A stretch of DNA of 54,867 nt from Prevotella corporis DSM 18810 = JCM 8529 (GCF_000430525.1 NZ_KE387159.1:1-54867); one strand, 5' to 3'. Counted from the stretch's first letter, positions 1 to 10,361 are shown. Notes: generated by a model not told the origin, from the sequence alone. Made by a program: numbers and translations.

Positions 1-288
1 AGCAATGGGAAGGGTAAAACTCTTGCCCGTGCGCAAATCCGTCCATCGTCTGCGACGAATTTTCAAGATCACCTTATGGCCTCGAATAGGGAAGTCGGTT
101 ATATTAACTGCTTCCATGAACCCCTTGGACTCGAAGGTGGCATTACCTGACAAAGTCTTGTCCATACGTTCGTCAAGACTAATATGAAACTCAGGTCCAA
201 CCTCGCAGACAGAAACGATAGTAAAATAATCTAATATTTGAGAAGGCAAAACAAGAGTTGCCAAGGTGCGTAACATTTTTTCTTCCAT
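1..288 (-). CDS. ISAon1-family transposase, N-terminal ORF (partial, runs off left edge)
   Basis: The frame reads 96 codons from an ATG at 288 down to base 1 without a stop. The protein starts MEEKMLRTL and contains ITDFPIRGHKV followed by the basic run KIRRRRWTD. This resembles the N-terminal region protein of ISAon1-type elements, in which a short first ORF precedes the catalytic ORF; the catalytic part would lie outside the window. Seen: intact frame, the FPIRG and RRRRWTD signatures. Inferred: family membership, from recalled relatives. The element end is probably just upstream of the start (289-345), but I cannot identify the terminal repeat. A host origin is unlikely. Confidence 0.75.
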   Translation of the reverse strand, partial: MEEKMLRTLATLVLPSQILDYFTIVSVCEVGPEFHISLDERMDKTLSGNATFESKGFMEAVNITDFPIRGHKVILKIRRRRWTDLRTGKSFTLPIA

Positions 289-343
289 AATGCGAAGGTC
301 GGAATTATTAAGATAAATAACAAATTATTCCCCCATTGATTTT

Positions 344-701
344 CTACTGAGCCATCTTTTTCCTATGTAAATATCCGATTACCGATATAGCTGATACAAG
401 GAAAAGTATTCCGTAGATGAGGCGTGTCATAGTAATCGGCCACGTCGGTCATAAAGGTGTCGGCTTTCATTGGGATGAAGAACTGATTGTGGGCATCTGC
501 CAGAAGAAAATGATAAAGCATATAATCTTTCTTCGTAAAATTCCGCTGATTTTTAGAAAGGCTGTCCAATATCGTCAATGCGGCCATGTCCCCCCTCGCA
601 ATCAGGCTGTCGATAGTTTCAAGTTGTCCCCGGTAGGTGGATTTGTTGCATGCAGCCAGCAATATGATGAACAGTGTGGTTATTGCGATCGCATGTCTCA
701 T
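344..701 (-). pseudogene. Remnant of a TPR-type membrane regulator lipoprotein
   Basis: An ATG at 701 opens a signal sequence with lipobox (MRHAIAITTLF, then LLAACNKS). It continues into DSLIARGDMAALTILDSLS and KKDYMLYHFLLADAHNQFF, a segment typical of the N-terminus of Bacteroidales TPR proteins of roughly 500-600 residues that carry a late membrane segment and a C-terminal regulator or DUF6377 region. Here the frame breaks after ADYYD. The other frame supplies one hydrophobic helix (RLIYGILFLVSAISVIGYL) and stops at 344. Most of the TPR region is therefore missing, consistent with an internal deletion plus frameshift. It sits directly beside the ISAon1 fragment, so IS-associated decay is plausible. 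Family assignment is by recollection and moderate. Confidence 0.6.
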
Positions 702-947
702 TGCATTTGGTTTACAATGCAAAGATAGTATTTCTCGTTGAATCAACGAAATGATTTGTCAAGAACATTCGGGTGTTTTCCATCAATAGCCCCCGTAATT
801 GCAGCTGGGCTCATCGTGGTTTCCGCTGTCTAAGCCCCGCCATCGGGGGAGGATTATATGGCACTCGCCATCCGCCGGACTCAGAGAAAAATCCTTAGAA
901 TCCGACATACCCCCAGCCGCATTGTAATGACTTGTGTGCCAGCTTGA

Positions 948-1023
948 TGCGGATGAGCTGGCGAAAGGTCATCCTCGGTGTGCCCATTGCTGACCTATCA
1001 GCTGGCGAAAGGTCATCTTTTCC
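948..1023. repeat. Intergenic palindromic repeat, copy R1
   Basis: GAGCTGGCGAAAGGTCATC appears, then CCATTGCTGACCTATCAGC, then GGCGAAAGGTCATC again. The same arrangement of GAAAGGTCATC/GCTGACCT arms around a CCATTGCTGACC centre recurs at 6711, 10144, 20896, 25023 and 34578. All copies lie between genes. This gap (702-1177) otherwise shows only the terminator at 1063-1100. Confidence 0.6.
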
Positions 1024-1062
1024 GTCGCCGTTGGTGGTTGGTGGTCGAGCCGTGAGGAAGTG

Positions 1063-1100
1063 AAAAAAAATGATGTGTCCGAAAGGTCGGACACATCATT
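1063..1100 (-). terminator. Rho-independent terminator of the RRM protein gene
   Basis: The arms TGATGTGTCCGA (1071-1082) and TCGGACACATCA (1087-1098) are perfect complements around AAGG. On the minus strand the hairpin is followed by eight T (complement of 1063-1070). It lies about 78 bases past the stop of the RNA-binding protein gene. Confidence 0.85.
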
Positions 1101-1177
1101 CTATTGTATGGTTGCTTGCGAGCCGCACCTGTTGTCAGAGTCGGTTCCGCCTGTGCTTGCTTTTGTTTCGTATGGTT

Positions 1178-1591
1178 TTAGAAACGATCGTCGCTGTCGA
1201 AGTCGTTGCGGCGGTCGAATCCATAGTTTCGTCGTTCGTTGCCGTATCCGTTGTTGTTTCTTCTGTCGTAACTTCTTCTGTTCCCGTAGTTTGTACGGTT
1301 TCCGTAGCCTTGCCGGTTGTTTCCGTAGGAGTTGCGTGGTGCTCGTTCTTCCCTTGGTCTGGCAATGCTCACGTTGAGTGTTTTTCCCTCAAATTCAGTT
1401 CCGTTGAGAGCGTCGATGGCCTTCTGACCGTTGTTTTCGTCGTTCATTTCTACGAATCCGAATCCACGTGAGCGCCCAGTCTCACGGTCGGTGATGATTT
1501 TGGCAGACGCTACTTCTCCGTAGGTTGCAAATAAATTGAACAGGCTCTCGTCGAGAGTTGTGAAGTTGATGTTTGAAACATAAATGTTCAT
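1178..1591 (-). CDS. RRM-domain RNA-binding protein
   Basis: The 137-residue protein has one RNA recognition motif in residues 1-80, with RNP2 IYVSNI (3-8) and RNP1 RGFGFVEM (42-49). A low-complexity tail rich in Arg, Gly, Asn and Tyr follows (repeated YGNRR-like units), ending in FDSDDRF. This is the common bacterial glycine-rich RNA-binding protein layout, which binds single-stranded RNA in the cytoplasm; Bacteroidetes often have several copies. The specific RNA target is unknown. A possible minus-strand -7 box TACCTTTG at 2011-2004 would imply a leader of about 400 bases, as seen for some cold- or growth-regulated RNA-binding genes, but this is weak. The gene has its own terminator and appears monocistronic. 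Confidence 0.9.
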   Translation of the reverse strand: MNIYVSNINFTTLDESLFNLFATYGEVASAKIITDRETGRSRGFGFVEMNDENNGQKAIDALNGTEFEGKTLNVSIARPREERAPRNSYGNNRQGYGNRTNYGNRRSYDRRNNNGYGNERRNYGFDRRNDFDSDDRF

Positions 1592-2232
1592 TGTCGATTT
1601 GTTTTAAATGTATAAAGTTTGATGTTTGAAATTCCACGTTCTGCGGTTGTCTTCCCTTTTTTCGGCCACTGTTGTTCGGTCTGTTTTGCGTTGCCGTGGG
1701 GACGGTTGTATGGCGGTGGTCGGAGCGTAATGGTGGCATGGTCACGTTTTCGCTCTTTTCCGCTAATTGCTTATGTTGTTGGAAGTTACATGATTTTTTG
1801 TCGTGTTTCCTCCTGCCTTATGCCGTTGGTTTTATCATCTTTTCAATCAGTCAGCCATGCCTTTTTCGTATTGTGATGTCGGCGTTGGCCCAGAAAATTC
1901 ATTTGGAGTACAATTCTTGCGATGATAAATCCATTCTCAAGAGAAGGCCGGAGAAAGCATTGCCAGTAATTAGATGCTACAAAAAATTATTTTTCTATGG
2001 TGACAAAGGTATGTAAAAAGGTTGAGAAAATCGCCTCTTTTTTTCTTTTTTTTGTCCTTGTGTGATATTTTTTCTCTCCCGTCGTTGTCAGCCTGACTGT
2101 CCTAAAGAGAGATTTTGGCACGTTGGGGCATCCCTCTGCCGGGTGTTCGGACATCGGAGGGAGGGTCAAAAAAATGGTTGGAAGATGCCGTTATCGGCTA
2201 ATAAATTCCTAACTTTGTGGTCAAAAAGCTCC
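1592..2232. other. Long intergenic region between divergent RRM gene and umuD
   Basis: About 640 bases without a convincing gene. Short open frames here lack plausible protein features. It contains CAAAGGTA at 2004-2011 (minus-strand TACCTTTG, possible -7 box toward the RRM gene) and TAACTTTG at 2210-2217 (plus-strand -7 box toward umuD). I see no other structure. Confidence 0.5.
2210..2217 (+). promoter_or_regulatory. Putative -7 box of umuDC
   Basis: TAACTTTG matches the Bacteroidetes TAnnTTTG -7 element and lies 15 bases before the chosen umuD ATG, so any leader would be very short. No good TTTG -33 box is seen at the usual distance, consistent with regulated expression. No recognisable SOS box could be assigned. 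Confidence 0.45.
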
Positions 2233-2670
2233 ATGGGCAATATAAAGATTTTCGACAGTTCGTTCAGCCAGTCACGTGAGCTGAGTTTTGCACCAGCCAT
2301 CAAGGCGGGATTTCCCAGCCCTGCCGAGGATTACAATAGGGATTCGCTCGATTTCAACCGCGATCTCATCCGCCATCCTGAGAGTACGTTCTACGGCCGC
2401 GTATCGGGCGACTCGATGTGCGATGCGGGTATCAACGATGGCGACATCGCTGTCATAGACAAGGCAATAGAAGCGTCGAACCATGATGTCGTGGTGGCCT
2501 ACATCAACGACGAATTTACCATCAAGTTCCTCGACACCACTCACAAGGATGAGGGCTACATAGAGCTGCGACCCGCCAACGAACGCTATCTCCCTATCAG
2601 GGTTGACGACCTCGACAACTTCAGGGTGTGGGGTGTTGTGGTCTGGACAATCAAGTGTTGGAAGCGATGA
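2233..2670 (+). CDS. umuD: UmuD-like autoproteolytic subunit of error-prone polymerase
   Basis: A LexA/UmuD-type S24 peptidase of 145 residues. In the SOS response UmuD cleaves itself when stimulated by RecA filaments, and UmuD'2 joins UmuC to form translesion polymerase V. Visible features are the cleavage site A25-G26 in IKAGFPSP, the nucleophile S61 in GDSM, and the general base K98 in FTIKF. These match the E. coli positions shifted by one. There is no DNA-binding domain, so this is not LexA. The open frame extends upstream to 2062, but the ATG at 2233 gives the normal family length and a normal N-terminus. umuC starts 93 bases downstream. Confidence 0.9.
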   Translation: MGNIKIFDSSFSQSRELSFAPAIKAGFPSPAEDYNRDSLDFNRDLIRHPESTFYGRVSGDSMCDAGINDGDIAVIDKAIEASNHDVVVAYINDEFTIKFLDTTHKDEGYIELRPANERYLPIRVDDLDNFRVWGVVVWTIKCWKR

Positions 2671-2763
2671 ACTGTTTGTCTGGTGTGGCCGTCACGGCTG
2701 TTGTGCGTCGTCACGATGTACCACCATCGGCCCGAAGTGCCATTCATTATCTCTCATAATAAG

Positions 2764-4059
2764 ATGTATTACGCCATCTGCGACTGTGATAATTGCTACG
2801 TGAGCTGCGAGCGAGTGTTCCGCCCCAGTCTGAACGGCAAGCCCGTTGTTGTGCTCAGCAACAACGACGGTTGCGTGGTGGCCCGCAGCAACGAGGCCAA
2901 GCGGATGGGCATCAAGGCCGGAATGCCCTACTTCCAGCTGAGAGAGCAGTTCGCCGGGGCAGATATCGCCGTCTTCTCAAGCAACTATGAGCTTTACGGC
3001 GAGCTGACAGGACGGGTGATGTCGCTCATCAGGAAGGCCTCGCCACGCACATTCCGCTACTCCATCGACGAGAGTTTCTGCCTCTTGCCCGACATGAGCC
3101 ACGACGAACTGAAGGAGTGGGGCGAACAGCTGCGGAAAGATGTCATGCAAGGAGTGGGAATACCCATCAGCATCGGCATAGCACGGACAAAGACACTGGC
3201 CAAGACTGCCAGCCATTTTGCCAAAAAATACAGTGGCTACCGTCACTGTTGCATCATCGACACCGACGAACGGCGCACCAAGGCGCTGCAACTCTACCCC
3301 ATAGGCGAGGTGTGGGGCATCGGACGGAGGTACGAGGCACGGCTGACCTTGGCGGGTATCAAGACCGCCTACGACTTCGCAAGCCAGCCACGGTCGTGGG
3401 TGAAGTCGGAATTCAACATCGTGGGAACACGCACGTGGATGGAACTCAACGCCATCGACTGCATACCCGACGAGGAAATCACACGCAAGAAAAGCATTTG
3501 CACCAGCCGAAGTTTCACGGGGATGACCACCGACTTCGAGACTGTGAGGACTCATGTGGTGAACTTCGCCGCCCGCTGTGCCGAGAAGCTACGCCGGCAA
3601 CGCTCCGTGGCATCTGTCGTCACCGTGTTCCTCCATACCAATGCCTTCAGGGATGACCTGCCGCAATACTGGAACACACGAGAGATAACCCTACTCACAC
3701 CGACGAATGCCACGCAGGAAATCGTGAAGGCGGCCGTCGATGGGCTTCACCACATCTTCATCGAAGGCTACCACTACAAAAAGGCTGGGGTGGTGGTCAT
3801 GGGCATCACCTCCGACAGACAGATTCAGACCAACTTCATCGACTTCGACTCCGAACGGGCGCGCAAAATGGCTGCACTCGGCAAAGTCATCGATCGTCTC
3901 AACCGAATCAACGGCAGAGACTCGATCATTCTCAGCTCACAACAGTATGCGCAGAAGGGTGCCGATGGGAAACCAGTGGGCTTCGCCGATGCCATACAGC
4001 ACAATTTCAGGAGCAAGAACCCTACCACCCGCTGGAACGACATCATCTATCTCCTTTAG
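2764..4059 (+). CDS. umuC: UmuC-like Y-family DNA polymerase
   Basis: The 431-residue catalytic subunit of a PolV-type translesion polymerase starts MYYAICDCDNCYVSCERVF, with the first palm aspartate in the usual IxxCDxxxCYVSCE motif. It continues with PVVVLSNNDGCVVARSNEAK and has the second catalytic acidic pair in YSIDESF. The thumb/HhH region (GEVWGIGRRYEARL) and the little-finger domain follow. The C-terminus has the UmuC-specific end. An upstream in-frame ATG at 2683 exists, but the start at 2764 aligns with the family. It is co-directional with umuD, presumably one operon, ending at the shared hairpin near 4101. Confidence 0.93.
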   Translation: MYYAICDCDNCYVSCERVFRPSLNGKPVVVLSNNDGCVVARSNEAKRMGIKAGMPYFQLREQFAGADIAVFSSNYELYGELTGRVMSLIRKASPRTFRYSIDESFCLLPDMSHDELKEWGEQLRKDVMQGVGIPISIGIARTKTLAKTASHFAKKYSGYRHCCIIDTDERRTKALQLYPIGEVWGIGRRYEARLTLAGIKTAYDFASQPRSWVKSEFNIVGTRTWMELNAIDCIPDEEITRKKSICTSRSFTGMTTDFETVRTHVVNFAARCAEKLRRQRSVASVVTVFLHTNAFRDDLPQYWNTREITLLTPTNATQEIVKAAVDGLHHIFIEGYHYKKAGVVVMGITSDRQIQTNFIDFDSERARKMAALGKVIDRLNRINGRDSIILSSQQYAQKGADGKPVGFADAIQHNFRSKNPTTRWNDIIYLL

Positions 4060-4100
4060 CCAGTGGGCCTCGCCCCCCGACTGACACCTGACTAAACGAA

Positions 4101-4131
4101 AGACGTGGCTCATGTTGCATGAACCACGTCT
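4101..4131. terminator. Hairpin between convergent umuC and eno
   Basis: AGACGTGGCTCATG (4101-4114) pairs with CATGAACCACGTCT (4118-4131) with one mismatch around TTG. On the plus strand GTTTGTTATTT follows. It sits 42 bases after umuC and 31 bases after the end of eno, so it can serve both strands. Confidence 0.7.
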
Positions 4132-4161
4132 GTTTGTTATTTAGCTCAAGATTTATTCTTG

Positions 4162-5478
<1,317 letters not shown>

Positions 5479-5648
5479 TTATAATTTATTAATGTGATTT
5501 GAATGTATAAACTTATCTTAATAGGAGTGACACGATGACATTGGGGGTGTTGCTTTCGTTGGGTGGAAACCGTTTGTTATCCTTGCCGTCAGTATTTTCG
5601 TGGTGTACCATTGTGCTTGTGAAGCAAGCTCCTATTGGTTTTCGTCCC

Positions 5649-5680
5649 CAAAGTTATAAAAAATATTTGAGACTGGCAAA
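5649..5680 (-). promoter_or_regulatory. Promoter of eno
   Basis: On the minus strand TTTG (5680-5677) is followed after 20 bases by TAACTTTG (5656-5649), which is the Bacteroidetes sigma-AB-type -33/-7 arrangement. It lies between oxyR and eno. Confidence 0.75.
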
Positions 5681-5701
5681 GATTTTCACACAAAATAACT
5701 C

Positions 5702-6628
5702 CTACACAGTCCGTTGCGTTTCTCTGAGCTCAAGCATTTCGGTGGGAACGGACTGCCTTATCTTGCCGGCGATGAGTTCACGCAGCGAGTTGCGTATGAA
5801 GTTTCGGCTGGTCATCAGCACGATGTCGCGTGTGGGGATGGGGTGGGCGAAGGGTCTGACGAGCTGTTTCTGTCCGTCGCTGAGCTGGTAGGTGGCCAGT
5901 TCGGGTATGAATGTCACTCCCTTGCCGCTTTCCACGATTCGCATGAAGGTCTCGATGCTGCCCAGATGATAGGTTTTCTTGCTGTTGGCGGCGGCTTTCA
6001 GCTGGCAGAACTTCACGAGTTGCTCGCGGAAGCAGTGCCCCTCGTCGAGCAGCCACAGGTATTCGCCTGTGAGGTCGGCCGTGCGGATGGCGGTGCGGTC
6101 GAAGAGGTCGTTGTCTTTGGCCACGTATGCGTAGAACTTCTCGTAGAAAAGGTGGTGGCAGTCGAAGTTGTCGAGCCCTTCGACCATGGCCAGTATGCCG
6201 GCGTCGATGTCGTTGCGTCTCAGTGCCCGTTGCATCTCTTCGGTCTTCAGTTCGGTCACCCGCAGGTCGATGTCGGGATAGTCGCTCATCAGTTGCGGCA
6301 GGAATCTTGGGATGAGGTAGGGCGCAATGGTGGGCAGCACGCCCAGATGGAATGTTCCCGTCAGCGATTGTTTCTGCTCCTGCGCCACTTCTTTCAGTCT
6401 CCGTGCCCGCACGAGCACGCCCCATGCCCTGTCGATGATGATTTTCCCGGCTGGAGTGGGACGTATGGGCTGTTTGCGGCGGTCGAAAATCTTCACCCCC
6501 AGCTCGTCCTCCAGCTTCTGAATCATCGAGCTCAGCGTGGGTTGTGTCACGTTGCAATAGTCGGCTGCCTTGGCAAAGTGTCCGAAGCGATGGACCGCCA
6601 TCACGTATTCCATTTGTTGTAGTGTCAT
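5702..6628 (-). CDS. oxyR: OxyR, LysR-type hydrogen-peroxide regulator
   Basis: A 308-residue LysR-family activator. Residues 1-60 form the winged helix-turn-helix (MTLQQMEYVMAVHRFGHFAKAA, TQPTLSSMIQKLEDELG). The rest is the substrate-binding-like regulatory domain. The two redox cysteines are at C199 and C208 in GHCFREQLVKFC, the same numbers and spacing as in E. coli OxyR, so peroxide sensing by disulfide formation is well supported. Start choice: ATG at 6628 gives the standard MTLQQ N-terminus, although the frame extends to 6772. TATCTTTG (6658-6651) is a -7 box 22 bases upstream. Likely targets, such as the rubrerythrin at 25339, cannot be proved here. Confidence 0.95.
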   Translation of the reverse strand: MTLQQMEYVMAVHRFGHFAKAADYCNVTQPTLSSMIQKLEDELGVKIFDRRKQPIRPTPAGKIIIDRAWGVLVRARRLKEVAQEQKQSLTGTFHLGVLPTIAPYLIPRFLPQLMSDYPDIDLRVTELKTEEMQRALRRNDIDAGILAMVEGLDNFDCHHLFYEKFYAYVAKDNDLFDRTAIRTADLTGEYLWLLDEGHCFREQLVKFCQLKAAANSKKTYHLGSIETFMRIVESGKGVTFIPELATYQLSDGQKQLVRPFAHPIPTRDIVLMTSRNFIRNSLRELIAGKIRQSVPTEMLELRETQRTV

Positions 6629-6710
6629 TGGCTTTGTCGGTTCTGTACTGCAAAGATACCCATTTTTTTTCTGATACCGCTCATCGTCACGACTAAAAAA
6701 ATGTTGCCCT

Positions 6711-6770
6711 GTGGCGAAAGGTGAGCTATGGGCGCGCAAAAGCTCACCTTTTGATGAGTAAAAGCTCACC
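6711..6770. repeat. Intergenic palindromic repeat, copy R2
   Basis: TGGCGAAAGGTGAGCT, GCGCAAAAGCTCACCTTTTG and GTAAAAGCTCACC occur in succession between oxyR and the FMN-binding protein gene. The arms match the R1-R6 family. Confidence 0.6.
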
Positions 6771-6824
6771 AATGGTTTTGCCGTAGCTTATGTTGGCCGA
6801 TGGGGCAGAGCCGTGTGGCGGTTG

Positions 6825-7901
6825 TCAGTGGCGGTTTTCGGCCAGTCGCAGCAGCGTGCCGGTGGGACAAACGAACCGACAGTAGGGGCGTGGCACGAAC
6901 AGCGACAGTACCACCACCACGATGCCCAGCACGAGAACAAAGGCCGAGGCAGTCTGAAAGACGAAGGCCGAGAACACCTCATAGTCCATCCACTCGGTCC
7001 ATATGCCCGTGACCAGCAGCACCACCAGCACGTTGAAAAGCCCTTGGCGGAAGTAGTCCAGCCGTAGGGCGACCTTCTGGCTCATGTGCCATTTGCGACG
7101 GTGCGCCATGCCTGCCAGATCTTGTAGCGAGCCACACGGACAGACATTCGAGCAGTAGTAATTCTTCTTGCCGAAGAGCGGATAGGCAAAGGCGGTGCCC
7201 ATCATGATGATGGGGATGAGCGACATCCACGAGTCGATTCCGCCCGATACGAAGCCCACCAGCAGCGACCACGAGAGGAACGTGCCGCACCAAAAGCCCA
7301 GCACGACCACGTTGAGCACGAGTTGTAGCGTGCGGTAGCGTCGGTTGCGGACGAGCAGTGGCACGATGGCTGCCAGCATCACCACCACCAGTCCGGCCAC
7401 GGTCTTGGCGTTGGGGGAGTCAGCCAGCAGGTCGTTCGGTGTGGTGGCATTGGCAGAGGCATAGGCCATCGCCCTGTGCATGTTGGCGATGATGGCACGC
7501 GACGAGTAGGTGGCGCCGCTCACGGCATCGGGTTGGGTGCGTGCGGCCTCGTCGATGGTCATGCCGTTCCAACGTCCGAGCAGCTCCTTGGCTTGTCCGA
7601 AGAATGCCGGTGTCTCGTTGTTGGCCAGTGCCTTGACCCGTTTCACCCTCCCTTTGCTGATGTATATTTCCAAGGGAACGGGTCCTCCGTAGCCTCTGAT
7701 GTCGCTGCCGAGTGCCGAAGTGTTGACGACGAGGGTGCCGTCGGCCATCGTGCGCATGGTGTCGTTGTCGTTGTGCGTCTCCGTAGCCACTCCTTTTTCG
7801 CCGAGGCGGTGTCCCCACAGGCAGCCGTCGCGCTGTATGGCTGCCGTAGCCACGATGCAGAGGCAGACGAGCAGCATCAGAATCTGTTGTAGTCTCTTCA
7901 T
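6825..7901 (-). CDS. FMN-binding and 4Fe-4S membrane oxidoreductase (NosR/NapH-like)
   Basis: The 358-residue protein starts with a signal anchor (residues 5-22). An extracytoplasmic FMN-binding domain (about 55-150) has the flavin attachment motif SGATYSS (128-134). Five or so membrane helices and two ferredoxin-like cysteine motifs follow, CSNVCPCG and CRFVCPTG near the C-terminus. This resembles NosR/RnfG fused to NapH-type proteins, which pass electrons between the quinone pool and a periplasmic acceptor. The partner is not evident. The start at 7901 is chosen because it begins the hydrophobic signal; the frame extends to 7949. TATCTTTG at 7954-7947 is a likely -7 box. Exact physiological role unknown. 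Confidence 0.8.
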   Translation of the reverse strand: MKRLQQILMLLVCLCIVATAAIQRDGCLWGHRLGEKGVATETHNDNDTMRTMADGTLVVNTSALGSDIRGYGGPVPLEIYISKGRVKRVKALANNETPAFFGQAKELLGRWNGMTIDEAARTQPDAVSGATYSSRAIIANMHRAMAYASANATTPNDLLADSPNAKTVAGLVVVMLAAIVPLLVRNRRYRTLQLVLNVVVLGFWCGTFLSWSLLVGFVSGGIDSWMSLIPIIMMGTAFAYPLFGKKNYYCSNVCPCGSLQDLAGMAHRRKWHMSQKVALRLDYFRQGLFNVLVVLLVTGIWTEWMDYEVFSAFVFQTASAFVLVLGIVVVVLSLFVPRPYCRFVCPTGTLLRLAENRH

Positions 7902-8070
7902 ATTATAATAGGTGTTTGCCCGTCGATGTTGTTGCGGGATTTCGTGCAAAGATACCCATTTTTCGTCACTTCCGTACTCATCCGCCTATCTTGTTATCAG
8001 TTTTTAACCCCGACGCTCCCCCGTCGCACTCTTAAATTTTTTCCGAAAATCAACATTCGCACAAAAATTG

Positions 8071-8102
8071 TTTGTTCAAGCCAAATCCTTTTTATATCTT
8101 TG
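8071..8102 (+). promoter_or_regulatory. Promoter of the endonuclease I gene
   Basis: TTTG (8071-8074), 20 bases, then TATCTTTG (8095-8102): a full Bacteroidetes promoter 55 bases before the ATG at 8157. Confidence 0.8.
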
Positions 8103-8156
8103 TACTCCGTTCTCTATGACAATAAAAAATAATCACTATCAAATAAAAAGAAAATT

Positions 8157-9908
8157 ATGGACAAAAAACTACTCAAAACACTGACGACTTTATTGTTGTT
8201 GGGCACCACACTGGCAGCGCAGGCCATCGATCGCAAAGCGCTCAGTGAGTATGCCAGCTCGCTCAAGGGCCAGAAGAAAGCCGATTTGAAAACAGCCGTT
8301 TTCAATCTCATAGGCAACCTCAAGACATTGTCGTACGGCAGCGGCTACAGGAAAACGTGGTGGGGCTTCTACCGCACCGATCGCATCGGCAACACGATGG
8401 AATGCCGCAACCGTTACAGCGATGCAAAGTTCTATTTCACTGGCGACGACGGTAAATCCATCGCAGGAATGAACATCGAACACTCGTTCCCCAAGAGCTG
8501 GTGGGGGAAAACAAAAAACAATGCCTACCAGGACTTGCACCACCTCTATCCCTCCGACGCAAAGGCAAACAGCAGCAAGAGCAACTACCCCATGGGCATT
8601 GTCACCAGCGGTTCGTCAGCCCCTGACGGTGCCGAGAAGGTGGGAATGGGCCCCGGTCCTAACGGACAACTCATCAAAATGTTCGAACCGGCGGACCAAT
8701 TCAAGGGCGATTTCAGCCGAACCTATATGTATATGGCAACTGCCTATCAGAACCTGACGTGGCAAGGCACACAGGGCTTGCAGGAGTTGGAGAACAACTC
8801 GTGGCCGACACTTCGCCAATGGGCTTACACCATCTACACCGAATGGATTAAGAACGACCCCGTGAGCGACATAGAGATTGAACGCAACAACGCCGTGGCT
8901 GAGATTCAGGGCAACCGAAACCTGTTCATCGACTACCCTTATCTGGCAGAATACATCTGGGGCGACAGCATCGACCGTCCGTTCGACCCCTACACATCCG
9001 TCACAACGGCATCCGACGACTACCGCTACGGCAGCCAAACACCGCCGGCAGTGACCACACCGACATTCTCAGTGACCTCAGGCTCATACATCGCTCCGCT
9101 GACGGTTGAGATTACATGCGCAACCACAGGTGCGACGATATACTACACCACCGACGGAACGGAGCCGACTAAGGCCAGCACACCATACAACAGTCCGCTG
9201 ACGCTCAACACCACAACCACCCTCAAGGCCATAGCAGTGAAGGGAACCGACGCAAGCAGAGTGGCAACGGCCAACTACACGCTCAAGAATGCCGACGACA
9301 TGTACTACTTCTCGAAACTCACCACCGCACCGACCGACGGCAAACGGTATCTCATCGTGGTCAACAACGGAACGCTCAAGGCTGCAAAGCCAGTGGTAGA
9401 GGGCACAAAGGGCTACGGCTATCTCAAGGTGGCGGACGTTCAGGAGAAAGAATCGAAGATAACACTCGAAACCGATGAACTCGCCTTCACATTCGAGGCA
9501 GCAGCCGGAGGATTCAAAATCAAGGACAGCAAGGGCCGATACTACTACCAGAGTGACAACTACAGCACCTTCACGCCGACCACCGACCCAACCGAGGCCG
9601 ACGTATGGACGGTTGTGAAGAATGACGACGGCACCTATTCCATCAAGGCCGCCGACTCTGGCAACACCATCCAGTACTCAACCAAGTACAAATCGTTCGG
9701 CAACTACAGTACAACGTCAGCCAAAAACTTGTTCCCCATGCTCTATGAGGAAACAAAATCCAACGGAATAGCCACCATCGAGGTGGAGACAACTGGCGTC
9801 AACGTCAACAACGCTACCTACACGCTGCAGGGAGTTCAGATGCCGCAGGGCAAACCATTGCAGCCGGGCATCTACATCCGCAACGGACGCAAGATAGTAG
9901 TGAAATAA
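8157..9908 (+). CDS. Secreted endonuclease I-family nuclease with chitobiase-like C-terminal domain
   Basis: A 583-residue exported protein. A signal peptide (MDKKLLKTLTTLLLLGTTLAAQA) is followed by an endonuclease I domain (about 25-270) with the His-metal motifs NIEHSFPKSWW and DLHHLYPSDAKANSSKSN. A CHB_HEX_C-like Ig-type module comes next (about 295-375; YYTTDGTEPTKAS). A ligand-binding-like region then runs to a short C-terminal tail, YTLQGVQMPQGKPLQPGIYI then RNGRKIVVK. Such tails are common on exported Prevotella proteins and may be a sorting or surface-attachment signal. It probably degrades extracellular DNA or RNA for nutrition. Monocistronic, with its own promoter. Confidence 0.88.
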   Translation: MDKKLLKTLTTLLLLGTTLAAQAIDRKALSEYASSLKGQKKADLKTAVFNLIGNLKTLSYGSGYRKTWWGFYRTDRIGNTMECRNRYSDAKFYFTGDDGKSIAGMNIEHSFPKSWWGKTKNNAYQDLHHLYPSDAKANSSKSNYPMGIVTSGSSAPDGAEKVGMGPGPNGQLIKMFEPADQFKGDFSRTYMYMATAYQNLTWQGTQGLQELENNSWPTLRQWAYTIYTEWIKNDPVSDIEIERNNAVAEIQGNRNLFIDYPYLAEYIWGDSIDRPFDPYTSVTTASDDYRYGSQTPPAVTTPTFSVTSGSYIAPLTVEITCATTGATIYYTTDGTEPTKASTPYNSPLTLNTTTTLKAIAVKGTDASRVATANYTLKNADDMYYFSKLTTAPTDGKRYLIVVNNGTLKAAKPVVEGTKGYGYLKVADVQEKESKITLETDELAFTFEAAAGGFKIKDSKGRYYYQSDNYSTFTPTTDPTEADVWTVVKNDDGTYSIKAADSGNTIQYSTKYKSFGNYSTTSAKNLFPMLYEETKSNGIATIEVETTGVNVNNATYTLQGVQMPQGKPLQPGIYIRNGRKIVVK

Positions 9909-10143
9909 ACAATACCCACAACGGTCGGAAACGGCCACAATAACCAGCGCAACGGGCTGACAAGCACAGTGACTACGGTCGCCGCTTGTCGGCCCGTCGC
10001 CTTGATATCTATAAGGTGTGGCCGATTCTATCCCATCCATCGCCCAATGAAATCTGCCACACGTTCAATGTAATGTACAGTCTTTGAAAGGCAGTGTGGC
10101 AGAGTGGGTTGACGGGTTCGGGAAAATGTGTTTGTGAGTATGA

Positions 10144-10218
10144 TACGGATGAGTGGGCGAAAGGTTACCTTTTGCGCCGCCATTGCTGACCTTTTAGCCG
10201 ACGAAAGGTCATCTTTTT
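10144..10218. repeat. Intergenic palindromic repeat, copy R3
   Basis: GATGAGTGGGCGAAAGGTTA, CCTTTTGCGCC, CCATTGCTGACCTTTTAGCC and GACGAAAGGTCATC form the same arms and centre as R1 and, in reverse complement, R5. Confidence 0.6.
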
Positions 10219-10361
10219 GTTGCCGATGGCTCAATGTCGGAATGCCGATTGAGAAAATGCCCGCTTGTTTTGCGTTGTTGCTGCTGGTCGTTCTGTCCGC
10301 AACTGATGGCTTACGGCAACCGTGTGTGGGTGTGAAACCGCCGATATCGAGATTGGAGGGA

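Noticed and set aside
2062..2232. N-terminal extension of the UmuD frame.
   Set aside because: The extra 57 residues look like translated intergenic DNA and contain the -7 box; the ATG at 2233 gives the normal family length.
5714..6622. Long plus-strand open frame opposite oxyR.
   Set aside because: It is the antisense shadow of an intact LysR gene with conserved residues; the same applies to open frames opposite eno, nfnBA, serS, kup and the PBP gene.
9953..9996. Hairpin after the endonuclease gene as its terminator.
   Set aside because: An 18-base loop and no T-run on the plus strand make intrinsic termination doubtful, so it is noted only in the gap description.
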